DNA from: Bullera alba
Taxonomy: Eukaryota; Basidiomycota; Tremellomycetes; Tremellales; Bulleraceae
Direction of reading: 5' to 3'
Length of the DNA stretch: 64,000 bases
Assembly: GCA_001600095.1 (NCBI GenBank)
Contig: BCIX01000001.1
Coordinates: 1,178,001 to 1,242,000, forward strand
A program made the translations under genes and the position numbers. This document shows, piece by piece, positions 43,551 through 55,738 of this stretch. A model generated the notes under the pieces. It had not been told where the DNA came from and made no database searches. It was given only the letters and a program-made list of their open reading frames with translations. Position 1 is the first letter of the stretch. Each line of letters begins with the position of its first letter.

Positions 43551-46181
43551 CTACCTAGCCACCACCCTCTCCTCTCGCTCTCGATCTTCACGTTCAATCT
43601 TCTTGAGAAAGGCCTCCAATTCCCACTCTTCCCTCGGAACCCCTTCTTCATTGCTCGACATGGCACTCGAGTAGCTCCTCATACTAATCGAACTATCTTT
43701 ACGGGCCAAGCTCGTCTTTCCCGCGTCCGCTGGATCGAAAAATGTCGAGCGATTGTGATCCATATCCACCACGTACTGGGTGACACTGCCGTCATCACCG
43801 ATCTGGTCTCGGGAAGCAGTGCTCGAGGCGAGGTTGAAGTGATGCGCCGACATGTCCGTGCGCAGTGACTGGAAAGACTTTTCTGGTGAGGCCGTAAAGT
43901 CGGGCACGATCGACCTGTTCTTGAGTTTGAGGGGTGGGCTTTCGCCAAAAGTGCCATTGCTGTAGCCGCCAACACTGTCGTCAAAGTATCCCGCGGCGCT
44001 GTCGGCTGTCGTTCCGTGTCCTTGAGGAGGAAGGGCGGGGGTGTCCCAGCCGTCGCCTCCTCCGGCTCTGAACGGCAGTTCCTCCTTGTACACCGGGTTG
44101 CCTTGCTTTGCGCTTCCGAACCGGGACACCAGACCAAGTGGATCTCTTGGTGCGTAGTGGTTTTGCGAAGCGGGAGGGCCACTCTTGTTGACTCCGCCTG
44201 GGCCGAACGCTTTCTTGCCGCCATTATGTCCAGCGATCAAGTGGGAACTGAGACTGTTGATGCTCTTCCCTCCCAGAGGCGGTCGCGGCCCGTCCAGCTT
44301 GCCGGGATTCTGGGTACCGCTTGAGTCGGCGGCAGAGGCTGAGATACCGTTGAACCTGTTCTGTCGGGGAAGGAGGTTGAGCAATCTTTTGGACTTTGTC
44401 ATACCTCGCTCGATCGAGGCGTCCGCTTCTCTGGCTGCCTTGGCCGTCAATGGTGGAGGAGTGCTGAATGAGATGACCTCGTTGGCATCCGGGTCCAGCG
44501 GATAAGCGGCCTGAGCCAACTTTGGGCTCTGCCTTGCAAGAACCACTCCGGGTAAGGGTGGAATATCAGGAAGCGCATTCGGATCGACGTCCATGTCATC
44601 ACCATCCTGCTTGGGTGTCGTGGGAGTACTCGGCGCCTTGCGCGGCATGTCCTTGAGGAACTGCGACGGCGAGGTCGACGGCATGAGCCGAGGCTGACCA
44701 ATAGACGTCTTTGGCGGTCTTTTCGGTCCTCGATTGGGAGTCATGGGCAAGCAGCCATCACCATGCCCTCCATCTTTCCACCTGGGGGGTAGAGGAGGTG
44801 GTGGAAAGTCTGAGCAGTCGAGTGTTGAAGCGTTGTTGTTGAGAAAGGGATGGGCGAGTGATCGGTTCGACTTGACAGACCGTAGAGTTCCGGTAGATGT
44901 CTTTCGGGTGAAGGCCGATCGAAGGGTGGAGAGAGATCCTTTGCGGGGGACAGTCCGCTCAGCTGGCTGGGGAAGGTCTGGAATTGGAGGCGGAGCAAAG
45001 ACCTGCGCAACATGTGCAGAAGCGCCGCCGGCAACTGCAGGGGTCCTGACAAGCGTCAGTTTTGTTTCAGAAGGATGACGGATAACTCACGACTTCTTCT
45101 TCGGTGTCAAACCCAATCTCCTGACCAACCCCTCCATCATCCTCATCTTTCTCCCTGGAGTCGTCGGGACGGCAGGTACCGGCGGTACATCCACCACGTA
45201 GTCCCTGTACCCGTCCACGTCCATCCTCTCCGTGTCCTCGCTTCTTCTCCCAATCGTCCTCCTGTCACTCTCCTCGCTCTTCCTGCCTTTCTTGCTCTTG
45301 ACTGATTTGATCGATTTGGCCGTCGACTTTGTCGACTTCATTGTGATTCTCGACCTCGAGCTCTCGGTACTCTTCCTCGATCGCCAGAAGCTTTCTCCAG
45401 TCTCCACACTCTCGCCCGCATCGGAGCCGCACTCGGAAGATGAGGAGGACCACCTGGACTCCTCGCGGAATGTGTTGGAAGCGCGATACGGCCTGGGAGT
45501 ACCCATTGCCATGACCTTGAGGGATCGCATCACATTGTCCAGAGCCCTTTCAACGCCGGAGTCGGTACCGCCGGCTTTGATCTTTCGCGGCGAGGCAGAG
45601 GAGGGTGTAGTGTGCATGATGGAAGGTCTTCGTCGGCGAACGGGTGTTTTGGATGGAGAGAGGTATTGAGGGGATGAGCCGGTGGATGTCTTGCCCTCAA
45701 CCCGGTGAGGTGGGGTGCCACCTTGTACGGAGAGATGACCTGGTGAGAGCGATGCCACGATTGGTGAAGGCTGTCTCTCGGCACTGGACCTAGATCCGTG
45801 ACTAGCGATTGACTGCACCGTGGACTTGGCCGGGGAAGCCTTCTCCGGGGAAGGGTGGAATGGCCCTCGTATCATCTTCCCTGGTGGCGATGGGAAGGAC
45901 GACAGTGTGGGTGATGGACCATCATGTGCGTATTGATCCATAGAGGTGTGTAAGAAGCCAGAGGCGAACTATAGAGGAGTCAACACCACATCAGACTGAG
46001 CATCACTCACCAAATTCGAATACCCATCACGGGGGGCTTGGTTACTGCCCGTGCTCCCATCACTGAGTCTTTGCGCTGCGCCAGACTGGTGTTCGTCGTA
46101 CACCAAGTTTGTCGAGGACGTAGGGAACGGGAGCGAGATCAACCGCGCTGCGGATCTCTTGTGTCGAAGTGAAGCGACCAT
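43551..46181 (-). CDS. Large disordered Ser/Pro-rich protein, unknown
   Basis: I do not recognise the family. Start ATG 46181 (MVASLRHKRSAARLISLPFP). Three or more exons; most is low-complexity and predicted disordered, with many SP and TP motifs (SPEKASPAKS; LSPSKTPVRRRRPS) that suit proline-directed or cyclin-dependent kinases. A Lys/Ser run (KSTKSTAKSIKSVKSKKGRK) and the more conserved-looking KMRMMEGLVRRLGLTPKK lie in the first half. The second half has a Pro-rich block (PPIPDLPQ; PPPLPPRW), GRNG-poor linkers and ends in a charged helix EAFLKKIEREDREREERVV. Such proteins often act in cell-cycle, polarity or cytoskeleton regulation, but this is inference from composition. Splicing keeps frame throughout. 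Confidence 0.7.
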
Positions 46182-46970
46182 GGCCGTAGGTGTCTGTCGA
46201 TCGATGCTAGATGGTGATCAATACAAATAGATGAATAGATATCAGTGAGCATGGTTCCAGCTCTCGAATGTTTGACCAGGCTCAGGAGCGTTGAGAGAAA
46301 GGCCAGATCGACCAACATGACGTTCGAGTAGAACAGGGTCGTTCAACATTGTATCCTGGCCATGTTTCAACGTTTCAAAGGGCGCGTTTTGGGGGTCGAC
46401 TCAACGTGACAGGATGTCTGTGTAGGTCAGGTCACAGCGTATACTCAGCTTGTACTACCCTTGACGATGCCCATCATGCAGAGATCTACCGCGCTGGGTC
46501 CTGCTGGATCATCAGCTGTCATCAGGCCATTGAGAGCTGTAGATCGCCAAAGGAGGACCAGATATCCCGAGAGTTGCCGGATGTCACTTTCGCGTCTTTG
46601 AATGGTCGAGAGGGTGCTGGTATCTGGAGCGACGCTGCTCGTCATGGCGAAGAGCAAGGCGGGAGCAAGGGTTGGAGTCAAGTTGGAGTGAGAAACTTGC
46701 TTCTTCGCAGCTGGCAAGCCAGCTGCCAGACGAGCAACCTGAAACGTTGCACGCGCGGATGCAATCTCCAATTGCCTCGCATCTGACACCGTGGACTACG
46801 GTGCACTGCGCGAGCTGGTCTATTGCTAGGGAGTGATAGACCGAACAGGTAAAGCATAGACTAGGAGACGATTGCAAGTAGTACACGATGCAATTATACC
46901 ATCTTGGCGATTCTCGCAAGATGAATTGTACATGCTGGTGAACTGACTGTAATGACTACACGACCGCTGA
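46182..46970. other. Intergenic, no gene seen
   Basis: About 790 bp between a minus-strand start and the stop of the next minus-strand gene. Open frames on both strands look like chance. No repeat or RNA recognised. Confidence 0.45.
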
Positions 46971-48516
46971 CTAGCTCGCCATGAGGACTGCAGAGGGCGT
47001 GAGGCCATTCTCCTTGAGCGACTTGTTCATGTCCGCCCGTGTGAACGTTTTCCTACACCGAGCCCACGTCAGAATTGACGACACCTCGTTATGGGCAACT
47101 CACCTTGGGAAGGTCATGGCGAAATTGACAGTGTCGACGTTGTAAGCCAGATTCTCCGATGCAACCCATTCGGCAACATCGACCAAGGCTATGATCGTGT
47201 TAGCTTGCCGCCCGCCGAATCACTAGTGACTCACTGCTCTCGCTGGGGAAGGTCTTTGTCAGAGGTGGCCCGCCGGCACTCAATCGGACCTAGCGGGATC
47301 AGCCTTATTGCTCGCTTACGGTTTGATGAACGTACCTGTAGTCTGGTCTCGGGCGCCTCTGAGCTCTTTACCGCTGCCGAAGGCTTGGCCTGGACAGCCG
47401 CTGTTGGCGCAACCGCCGCTGGCTGACCTTCTCGAGCGGCTTTATCTCTAGCTGCCTTTGCTGCACGCTCCCGTTTGTCCGCCTACGTCCAATCAGCACG
47501 GGTCCCAAAGGGCCAAGATCCAATCCCACCTCGATCTGAGCCTTGATCTCTGCTCGAGCTCTCAGATCGTCGGCTTTCTCTGCGGCAAGGCATCAGCTGC
47601 TTGCCGGAGCGCGAGTTTGGACGACTGACCCCTTTTCTTCCTCGCTACCTCCTTAGCAATCTCCTTTGCTTCCATATCCTCTTTGATCTGACCTTGGTCC
47701 TGATAGCATCAGCGCGGAGCTGGTCGTGAAAACCTACCTGTCCTGCCTTTCGACGCAATGCCTGTGGCGATACCGTTAGCTGGTCTCTCAAACCACATTG
47801 ATCTGAACTCACTTCATTCGCCTTGTTCGCCTTTACATCGTCTTTCGACTGGGCGGCCCTCTTCTCGGCTAGCTTCTGCCTCAACTCCGCCAGCTTTGCC
47901 TTCTTCTCCTCCTCGGTAAGAGGTTTGATCTGATGGTGGATTGTTAGCTGGAACACCAACGTAGCCACACGCAGCTCACCTCCTCGGTGGACTCTTCAAA
48001 GTCCTGATGACCAGATTTCTCGGCGTGGAAGCTCGCTGTCGTTTGTGAACGGAAGATCTTGCCACATTCACTGCACTTGATCGACTGCGGTTCGGTCAGT
48101 CCCACACATACCCACATACAACATGACTTGCCTGGGCGACCATATCGGCGTCATTGACGGTTCCACCCATCTTCCTGATATGCGTAGCGACGGCATCGGT
48201 GTCGTCTTCATCGAGGTCGTCATCTTTGCCGGCTTCGTCTGGTTGTCCAGGCTCGGGGATGGGGTTCTCCGAGTTGGCTAGCAGGTGGTCCATGGCAGGC
48301 TAGCGCGTTGGGTCAGCGCTCAGCGCTCAGCTCCGATACATCCAAGTGCTTCATCTGATCCAACGTACCTGCAGTCCAGATCGCTTGGTAGCTCTCAAGG
48401 CCCCTATCGATACTCAGCAACGTCTAACAAACGTCTAACAGCCAAAAGCGGAACTCACAGTCGATTCTGGCTGGGTCAAAGCCCATGGACAGGAGCTGGT
48501 CTTTGTCGCTGGACAT
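46971..48516 (-). CDS. UBA - C2H2 zinc finger - UBX protein (UBXN1-like)
   Basis: Adaptor for the Cdc48/p97 ATPase. Start ATG 48516 (MSSDKDQLLSMGFDPARID): the UBA domain spans the first 45 residues and binds ubiquitin. After an acidic linker comes a C2H2 finger, IKCSECGKIFRSQTTASFH with the second His six residues on. A charged coiled coil follows (KPLTEEEKKAKLAELRQKLA), then an Ala-rich linker and the UBX domain at the C-terminus: LQVRLSAGGPP, AEWVASENLAYNVDTVNFAM, and the p97-binding loop TFPRKTFT. It ends LTPSAVLMAS at 46971. About ten introns. UBA plus UBX matches human UBXN1; the finger between them is an added feature. Shares a divergent promoter with the PTRHD1-like gene. Confidence 0.88.
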
Positions 48517-49000
48517 GATCGCTTTTGACTTCTGAGGGCAGCTGGCAAGGAAGATGAGCGGCGCTGGTCTCGAGCAAAGTCTGGCAGATGTTTGCTGTGA
48601 AAGTAACGGATAGACAAGCAAGCTGTCTTGAACTCTGTGCTCACTCTCAGCATCATCATCGACGAGGCGACACTGGCGACTGGCGAGTGACGATGCGCTG
48701 GCGGGCGTTGTGAGATCACGTGACCTGAACGAAACATGGTCGACGGCCGTCGGCCGGTGCTGAAACCACCAAATGCTACGACGACTTACCTGCAATTGCA
48801 CCCCTCACCACACTGACCACAGGAGCGCTCATGAATAGTGACTGAAAGGTAAATGAGTCAGCTTGATGGCTGTGTCGAGGATAAGCCATTTGCCGAGACT
48901 GCAGAGAACCTTTAGTAGTGGCTTGCGCATAAGCGCCTTCAAATTGGTATCGACTACCATCCGGGCCTGCACATACTCCACGCAGAGGGCAGATCTCGCC
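48517..49000. other. Divergent promoter, UBX protein and PTRHD1-like
   Basis: About 480 bp between start codons; no supported gene. Confidence 0.4.
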
Positions 49001-49604
49001 ATGGCTCAACCAGAGGTGAGGCTGTTGCATACTCACAGGTCACTGAGAGATTGACTGACTCTTTCCGAGGCGAAACCAGCTACTAAACCACCCAGCCTGG
49101 TCATGCAGATCATCCTGCCAAAAACTCTGGTCACAGTGCGTGGTCTCGCGCAGCTACCGTCACAAATACCCTGATACTTGAACGTAGGATTACAACTGGC
49201 CGACTGGACCTCTGATGGCCCAAGCTGCTCACGCAGCGACGGCTGTACTTCACGAGAATGCAGAGCTGCAAAGTGTCAGAGACTACTTGAGCGACCTGCC
49301 AAATATGCGCAAGACGATAATGGAGGTCAGTTATACTCCAGGCCTGTCAACTACCCTGATAGACTACAGGTCACCGACGAAGCCAAGTTGAAGGAGATCG
49401 TGGAAAAGCTGAAGACCTTGGATCCAGCGATCCCCCATCACCTCTGGATCGAGCAGCCGTGAGTGGGGGTGTAGATTTGAGATACGGCGGGGTCTGATAT
49501 GTTGCAGGGAGAATGCACCGACAGCGCTAGCGTTGGTTCCAAATAACAGGCCAAAGGCGCTCAAGAAGATTCTAGATCAGGCTGGATGCCGGCTATGGCA
49601 ATGA
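49001..49604 (+). CDS. PTRHD1-like peptidyl-tRNA hydrolase
   Basis: Member of the PTH2 family in the PTRHD1 branch; the family removes peptides from peptidyl-tRNA, though PTRHD1 activity is not well established. Start ATG 49001 (MAQPE), then an intron to AKPATKPPSLVMQIILPK, and a second intron to DYNWPTGPLMAQAAHAATAV, the family signature with the Gln-Ala-x-His-Ala segment. Then RDYLSDLPNMRKTIMEVTDE, AKLKEIVEKLKTLDPAIPHH and LWIEQPENAPTALALVPNNR near the end. Stop at 49604 after CRLWQ. Five short exons, joined in frame. About 135 aa, standard length. The block IEQPEN is typical of this branch. Confidence 0.87.
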
Positions 49605-49703
49605 GAAGACATCTGTCTCAGGTTCACAGTATCCTGCATGATCATACCCATGCCCAAGACCAAAGTGACAGTTAGCCTCCGACGGTCATCTCGTCCAAAC
49701 ATA

Positions 49704-50419
49704 TCATGCTAAGCTGTATATTTTGACAGTCCCGTGGACAGAAGACGTACTCTGGAGACGATCCCAGTCAGTCTTGTCAACAAACAGACTCCTCGTCACG
49801 CCCATCCCTAGCTGAGTTCGTGAAACTGCTCCCGACGCCGTCGTTATGGCTGTCTTAGTGTCTTGTTCCCTGGAGGTCCAGCGAGATTTCTCGGGGCGGA
49901 TGGATCGTCCAGTGGGTTTGTTAGGGAGACGCCAAGTGTTCACGGTAGACTGTCGGAGATCCTCTGCCAGTGACAGTCTGCTTTGAACCTCCGGCCCGTC
50001 CACATCCCCAGTCAACGTTACTCCACTAAGCAGCCCGTTTGTGCTCAAAGCGGGGAGATTGAAGATTTGCGCAGAGTTTGCCGACGAGTCAAAGTCGAGG
50101 TGGTAGAATACAACCGGGACGAGTGTTGCTGCGCTGATCGTCCTGTTGGCGATTTCGGAAGGGACTTGATCCATATTGCTGACAGTGGGGCTTTGCGAGG
50201 TGTAGGAGTCAACTTCAGCAAAACTTGTCTGTGCTTCTTACTCTTATCGTCGGGGCATGCGGAACATATCGGACTAGCGTAGTCAGCGGACGCGGATTCC
50301 TACTCAGCATTGGCCGTGAGAGAAGGGATCAGACAACCCTCCGACAAAGTGCTGGTGTCAAAGGATGTCGAAACGCCAAAGCTAACACGTTGGGCTCTGT
50401 AATATCGTTGCATCCACAT
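49704..50419 (-). CDS. Hypothetical protein, about 215 aa
   Basis: Not recognised. Probable start ATG 50419 (MWMQRYYRAQRVSFGVSTSF). Two introns (GTAGGA donor to GCTAG acceptor; GTAAGA donor to GAAG acceptor) join in frame: LTANADPICSACPDDKIDSY then TSQSPTVSNMDQVPSEIANR. The main exon reads ISAATLVPVVFYHLDFDSSA, LRQSTVNTWRLPNKPTGRSI and ends in TSSVHGTVKIYSLA. No signal peptide or membrane segment. Two closely spaced Cys (ICSAC) could bind metal, but nothing else supports this. Coding status rests on splice consistency and codon use. The stop lies about 100 bp from the PTRHD1-like stop. Confidence 0.55.
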
Positions 50420-50712
50420 TGAAACAGGTTTCAACACGCATGTATCAAAGCGGAGTTGACAGTCAGGCTTGGCATTGTCGAGTGTGGCGTGTCATCGAGT
50501 TGCATATCATTATACGTGGGTGTCTAGGTCGTTGGAGACAAGCGGCCAGTCCTGACTGCTGGGCTTGGCCAGCCTCTATCGAGATTGATTGACCGGCTGA
50601 CGGAAGACCAGTATCCGCCGCTCATCCAATTGCTGAACGTCGTCCCCGTGGCCGAATTGAGCATGGTATGACAGGGACCTTGGGTCGCAACATTGAGCAG
50701 TCTGACATCCGC
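50420..50712. other. Intergenic, upstream of hypothetical gene
   Basis: About 290 bp between a minus-strand start and the URM1 stop. No gene seen. Confidence 0.4.
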
Positions 50713-51230
50713 TCATCCACCATGCAGTGTCGAGATGAAAACCACCTCGTCCCGATCTTTCAGCTCGTACTCGAGTTCTCCCTCTAGCTCCCAGTCGGCG
50801 TCGTTTATCAGGACCAGGATTCCAGGCCGCCTTATAGCGGTCAGCATGGATCCCTGACCATAGTTGGTCTTGACTTACACGCCATCACCATCTCCGAACA
50901 TCTCTTCCCGCTCGCTCAGCAGATCCGACTTGAGGTGCTTGATCAGGTATCGCATGTCGACGGGGCGTGGTGGCTCCATGTCGGGTACTACGGAAGGTAT
51001 GTGGATCGTATGTTTCGGCTGTGATGAGAAGAGCAAGTGCAGACCACCCCTAGACGGTGTCAACTAGGCATCGACAGCTTTAGAAGAGGAACCCACCCGA
51101 ATTCTATCCTGATCTCAATCTCGTTCTCCGCTTTCTTGGCCGAGGACTTGGGAGCCGGCGGGATCTCTGACCCTTTGGCATACCCCAAACCATTGGAGGA
51201 GGGTCCTGCTGTGCTATCTGCGTTGTTCAT
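50713..51230 (-). CDS. URM1: Ubiquitin-related modifier URM1
   Basis: Beta-grasp protein that carries sulfur for tRNA wobble-uridine thiolation and is also conjugated to proteins under oxidative stress. Start ATG 51230 ([20 protein letters not shown]), an N-terminal extension of about 40 residues longer than yeast Urm1. The core follows: [38 protein letters not shown], then the highly conserved [20 protein letters not shown] and [12 protein letters not shown]. It ends exactly at the C-terminal GlyGly used for thiocarboxylation by Uba4; no processing is needed. Two introns. All features needed for activity are present. It is divergent from the SH3-TBC gene. Confidence 0.93.
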
Positions 51231-51528
51231 AGTTGAAGTGTCGTAGCGGTGGTGGATGATCCGTCGATAGATCTTGCTTGTCCCTCTAGCAACGCTCTAG
51301 GATGTCTGGGACATGGACAGATCTCGGCCCCAAATTTTTGATTCCGTGCCCGAGCCTGTTGTGTTTTTGAAACAGCAGACGCGTTTCAACGCGATCCCAA
51401 ACTAGACTGCTTTCTTCAACAACCTAGTCACAGTCACGTCCCCAAGCAGGCCAATCACCACCATCACAGACACCCCGCAGCGGTAGTCTGACATCAATAA
51501 CACTATCCCACCCGAGAGACCGCTTACA
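51231..51528. other. Divergent promoter, URM1 and SH3-TBC
   Basis: About 300 bp between start codons; no coding feature. Confidence 0.4.
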
Positions 51529-54500
51529 ATGCAGTACATCGATCCCAGGGAGCTCAACGACCTCGCTTCATTTGCCGGACGCGGCGGTTTGGGCAAAGGT
51601 ATCGCGTAAGTGTGCTCTTCAGTCGGATTATCAGGCTTGGTCTGACCAAGCTTAGGACGACCGACTGCATAGCCGAGTCCCCAGAGCAGCTCATGTTCAT
51701 CCAGGGTGACGAGCTGATCCTCCTGCGCGATCTCGGAAACGTCGTTTTGGCTTCATGCGAAGGAGTTGTCGGTTGGGTCGAAAAGGGCCAAGTGGAATTC
51801 GATCACGTCGCCTCGACTAGCTCGCCGAGGACGATACAGCTGGATGTACCGGCATCGGACGATGTCCCGCGCACGATCCTCACAGCGCCGTCTCCACCAG
51901 TGAAGCCAGTGGACCTTCCCGTGGAGAAGACTTCCAAACTCGATGTCGCCCCGCCATCACTGAGGAATTCAAAGCGAGTCTCGGGTCCTTTTGAGCTTGA
52001 TTCGCCTCAGCAGAGCCCGAATCTCGAGCAAGTCAACCAGACCTTCTTCGACCAGCAGCAGTCTTTACCTTCGGTTCCCCACAAGGATGAGCCTACCACA
52101 GACGGAGATGACAAACGGGAGTCGGTCACATCGGTAGCCAGCAGCGCCTTGGGAGGCATCGGCGGGTTCATGATGGGCGAGGACACGAGCGAGGATTCTC
52201 ATCTACAGGAGCGCGACGTGGAAGAGCTTAGTGGTGGGTACTGAGCGAAATGCATTGACTGATACTCGAAGATGGCATCTCCCCCGCTAGCGCGTCAGTC
52301 GAAACGCCTACAATGTCCCGGTCACCCACTCTGTCGCCCAAATTTGCTCAAGACCGACCATTGAGCGAGCTCGACTCGGACGACGACAAGATGGATACCT
52401 CGGACTGGGACATTTACGGCGACTACGCCAGGGACAGCATGTACGCGTCCAAGCGGTTTTCTCAAGCTGCGAAGCGGGCATCGCGACTACAATCCCCAGA
52501 GGCAGATGGAAATCTGTCGACAGAGTACAGCGCCCTTGCTGCTGCTCGCAAAGCGCTAGAGGGGAGGAGTTCGCCTTTGGCAAAGTCGGATCCAAGACCA
52601 CCGAAGCTAGAAATCGACACTGGTCTGAAGACGCCGACTGGACCAGTACAGGCGGCCGCACCATCACCCATCGAGGGGTTCACAGGGAGGAGTCTGGCCA
52701 CAGAGCTGAGGCTGAGGATACAGCGGGAGCGAGCAGAGGCCCCTACAGAGTCATCATCCCATCCCCCCGAACCATCAATCGTCATTCAGTCACCGTCGGT
52801 ACCCGCCTTCAACGTCATTGCGGACGACAGCGACGACTACGAGCAGACTCAAACTGGCGATACATCCGACATCACCCCCACAGAGTCGCTACACGAAGCG
52901 GATTCGCGGGTCACGAGTGAAGCTGGACACACGCCAATAGAGTCGGAGGAGTCGGCCACCAGTATCAGACTGCACACGCCGCACTCTGACGACACGATCG
53001 ACTTTCGCAGCGCCTCCCCAGACGAACTCAAGGCGGCATCCATGTCGACCTCGTTGATGGAGTCGCCGATGCCGCTGGAGGATACACCGAAGATGGCCGA
53101 CAGCCTGCCTGTACCAGACTCTCCAGAAGATCTCGCCGCTCCGCCAACACGGCCGCCTAGAAGAGCCCCCTCCCCGGCTCCTCTATCTCCCTCGTTGGGT
53201 CCTCCCAAGCCACCTGGCTGGCCAACCGATCTGAATCCGCCTTCAAGCCCCTGGACGCCCGGCTCACCCGCATCCCCTCATTCGGTCGAGGCAACGAGGA
53301 GTGCCGTAGAGGCAGTCAAATCGACGCCAGAGGGCCGGAGGCCGAGGGGCTTGACCCTCGTGGGAAAGATGGAATCCGACTTGAGCGCCGCCAAGGGCCC
53401 TGTCCCCATCTCGTTCATGATTGGAGGTCCAGGCATCCCTCAAACAATGCCGTCAATGCCAAAGATCATGTCGAATGGTGTGGGACTTGGTTTCCCCACT
53501 GGTCGCAACTCTCCAGTAATGCCAGAAGCCCGGGCGAGGTCACCGCTATCCCCAGCGCCAATGCCGATCCCGGACGACATTGCAAACATTCGACACGTGC
53601 CCTCCAAATACCCGGCTCCCGCTCGAAGCGTCACTCAGCCCCAGCCAGACCCATCCGAGCTCGCCATCGCCGGGCCAAGACCTGGTTTCCTCGCTGCCCG
53701 TCCCAGATCAAGGTCGTTCTCCTCGGCCATGTTCAAAGGTAGCAGAAGCGAGTCGTCTTCGTCTCTGAGCAAGGATGCGCCTCCGCTCCCTGCTACTCCG
53801 AGCACCAGCTCGAAAAGTCGGAGTATATTCGCCAGGAAGATGTCGACGCCAACCGTCTCGACGAAATCGCCTGTTCTGTCAACCGGGTCGATGACGCCAA
53901 TGCTCCACCCAAACACCTCGACGCCATCTCTCCCGCCTTCGGCGAGATCGTCATCGTTTAGCTTTTCGTCCAAAATCTCAAAGACGCCCAAGAAAGGGTC
54001 GCGCGCGCTGCCGAGTCCAGTCAGCCATCGCGACTTTGAGGACACTGTCAATGCGAGCGGTATGGACTTTGAGCTGGTCCAGCCGAAAAAGCTATCTTCA
54101 GCGCCGCAGTCGCCGGTCTCGCTCATGTCGCCATCGTCTCCAGGGTCAATGAGCGGGCTGAGAGGAGAGGTGGATCGAATGACAATTAGCAGTTCAAACA
54201 CGAGTTTGGCAAGCAGGTTGTTGGTGGAGACGGACGAATGGGGATTCCTCAAGGACCAGAGTGTGACACCGGAGATTTATCAATCGCGTAGTGCGGCTGG
54301 TGATCACCGAGCGGTCGAGCAGAAATGGGTGGGTCAGTCATCGCCTGAATGGTGCTAATCTCAGCTTTCCATAATATCAACACCCCTACTGGCCGGACCG
54401 CCGCCAAAGAAGATTCGCAAGCTGGTCATCGAGTCGAGCATCCCTTCCTCACTACGAGGCAAGGTCTGGGCTTGGTTCATGGTAGGCGTCATGTCTGCCA

Positions 54501-55339
54501 GGGTGCCGGGTCTCTACAGCGAGCTGTGCGGACATGAGCGTCCCAGCGCCTCGGACGAGGAAATTGAGCATGATATCGCGAGGTAAGTCCGGCTCAAGTA
54601 GCACTGCACTCGCTGACACAATGATAGCCTCTGGAGCGACCACTCAATGTTCTTCTCTGCGGCGTCGCCTGGTCGCCAGGACCTGAGATCAGTGCTCAGG
54701 GCCTACTCAAACTTTTCCCCCTCGGGCTACACGACGCCAATGTGTCACCTTGCTGGTACACTCCTGATACACTGTGTCGCAGAAGACGCGTTCTGGCTAC
54801 TCTCCGGGTTGGTCAACTCGAGTCTCAAGGATTACTACAGCAAGGACAATATCGGTCTGAGAACCGACCAAGCGGTGTTCGAGGCGTTGGTCAGGGGAAG
54901 TGAGAAGGACATCGCCAACGTGTTCAAAGAGGCAGGCGTCAAGGGTGAGTAGTCCAAGTTGAACAACCACTGACCCTTAGCGAGCGACTTTTTGCCAAAG
55001 TGGTACCGACAACTGTTTGTCCGATGTCTGCCATGGCCAACCGCACTCAGAGTCATCGATGCGGTCGTCGCAGAGGGTGAGTCATGAGTCTGGACTGTGG
55101 GCTGACCTCTAGGCCCACGTTTCTTGCTCATTGCTTCGTTGACTGTTCTCACGCTGTCCAAGGACAGGCTGATGGTGCTGCCTAGAAATCGAGCAGCTAT
55201 TTTGGACTACCTTGCGAATATACCTCAGGACAGCTTGCTGCTTCCAGAGAACTTTATGCGGTCTGCGGAAAAGGTCAAGTTCCGAGACGAGGACTGGAAG
55301 AAGCTGCGGGCGAGTGTGGAGAAGGAGGTGGCAGAGTAG
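51529..55339 (+). CDS. SH3 plus TBC-domain protein, probably a pseudo-GAP
   Basis: Start ATG 51529 (MQYIDPRELNDLASFAGRGG). An SH3-like domain follows (AESPEQLMFIQGDELILLRD; GVVGWVEKGQVEF), then about 700 residues of Ser/Pro/Asp-rich disordered linker with many SP/TP sites and PxxP motifs (PPTRPPRRAPSPAPLSPS). The C-terminus is a TBC domain: PPKKIRKLVIESSIPSSLRG, VWAWFMVGVMSARVPGLYSE, IEHDIASLWSDHSMFF, SGYTTPMCHLAGTLLIH, EDAFWLLSGLVNSSLKDYY and KWYRQLFVRCLPWPTALRVI. TBC domains are Rab GTPase activators using an Arg finger in IxxDxxR and a Gln finger in YxQ. Here these positions read Ser and Thr, so GAP activity by the dual-finger mechanism is unlikely. Five introns, including one exactly in the Arg-finger codon. 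Stop 55339. Confidence 0.86.
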
Positions 55340-55738
55340 ATGCTGCTGTGGTTGTATCTGTTTCAACATGTACGGTGTATAGTTGCTGTGTGTTGTTTGG
55401 TTGGGTGGCGATGCACGTGGGCAGCCAGTTTTCAAATCACGCACCGCTAAAAACAAACCCGCTATTTTGGGTCTCAGATCTCTTCATCCTCGACTGTATT
55501 TCCCTCATCTCTACCCACCCTCAACAGCGCTCAGTGGACAACAAGGATACTAGGATCTCGGCGGATCGAAACAACCCATTTGATCCCCACCAGCATCTTT
55601 CAAGGGGCTTTCTAGCCCCACTTCAACCCATTACTCGCGGCCATCCCTTTCATACTGGCATGATCTTCCCGTCACACAACCACGGCCAAGCAGCCGCCTT
55701 CCTCTCGCCACGTCTCGACCCATGAATCCCTAATCGAG
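55340..55738. other. Intergenic, promoter of CorA-like gene
   Basis: About 400 bp between a stop and the next start on the same strand. The right part is C/A-rich, typical of a 5' leader. No gene seen. Confidence 0.45.

Noticed and set aside
5816..51230. Functional cluster of ubiquitin-related genes (PARP-UBC, USP48-like, UBX, URM1)
   Set aside because: The genes are spread over 45 kb among unrelated genes, with separate promoters; chance proximity is enough.
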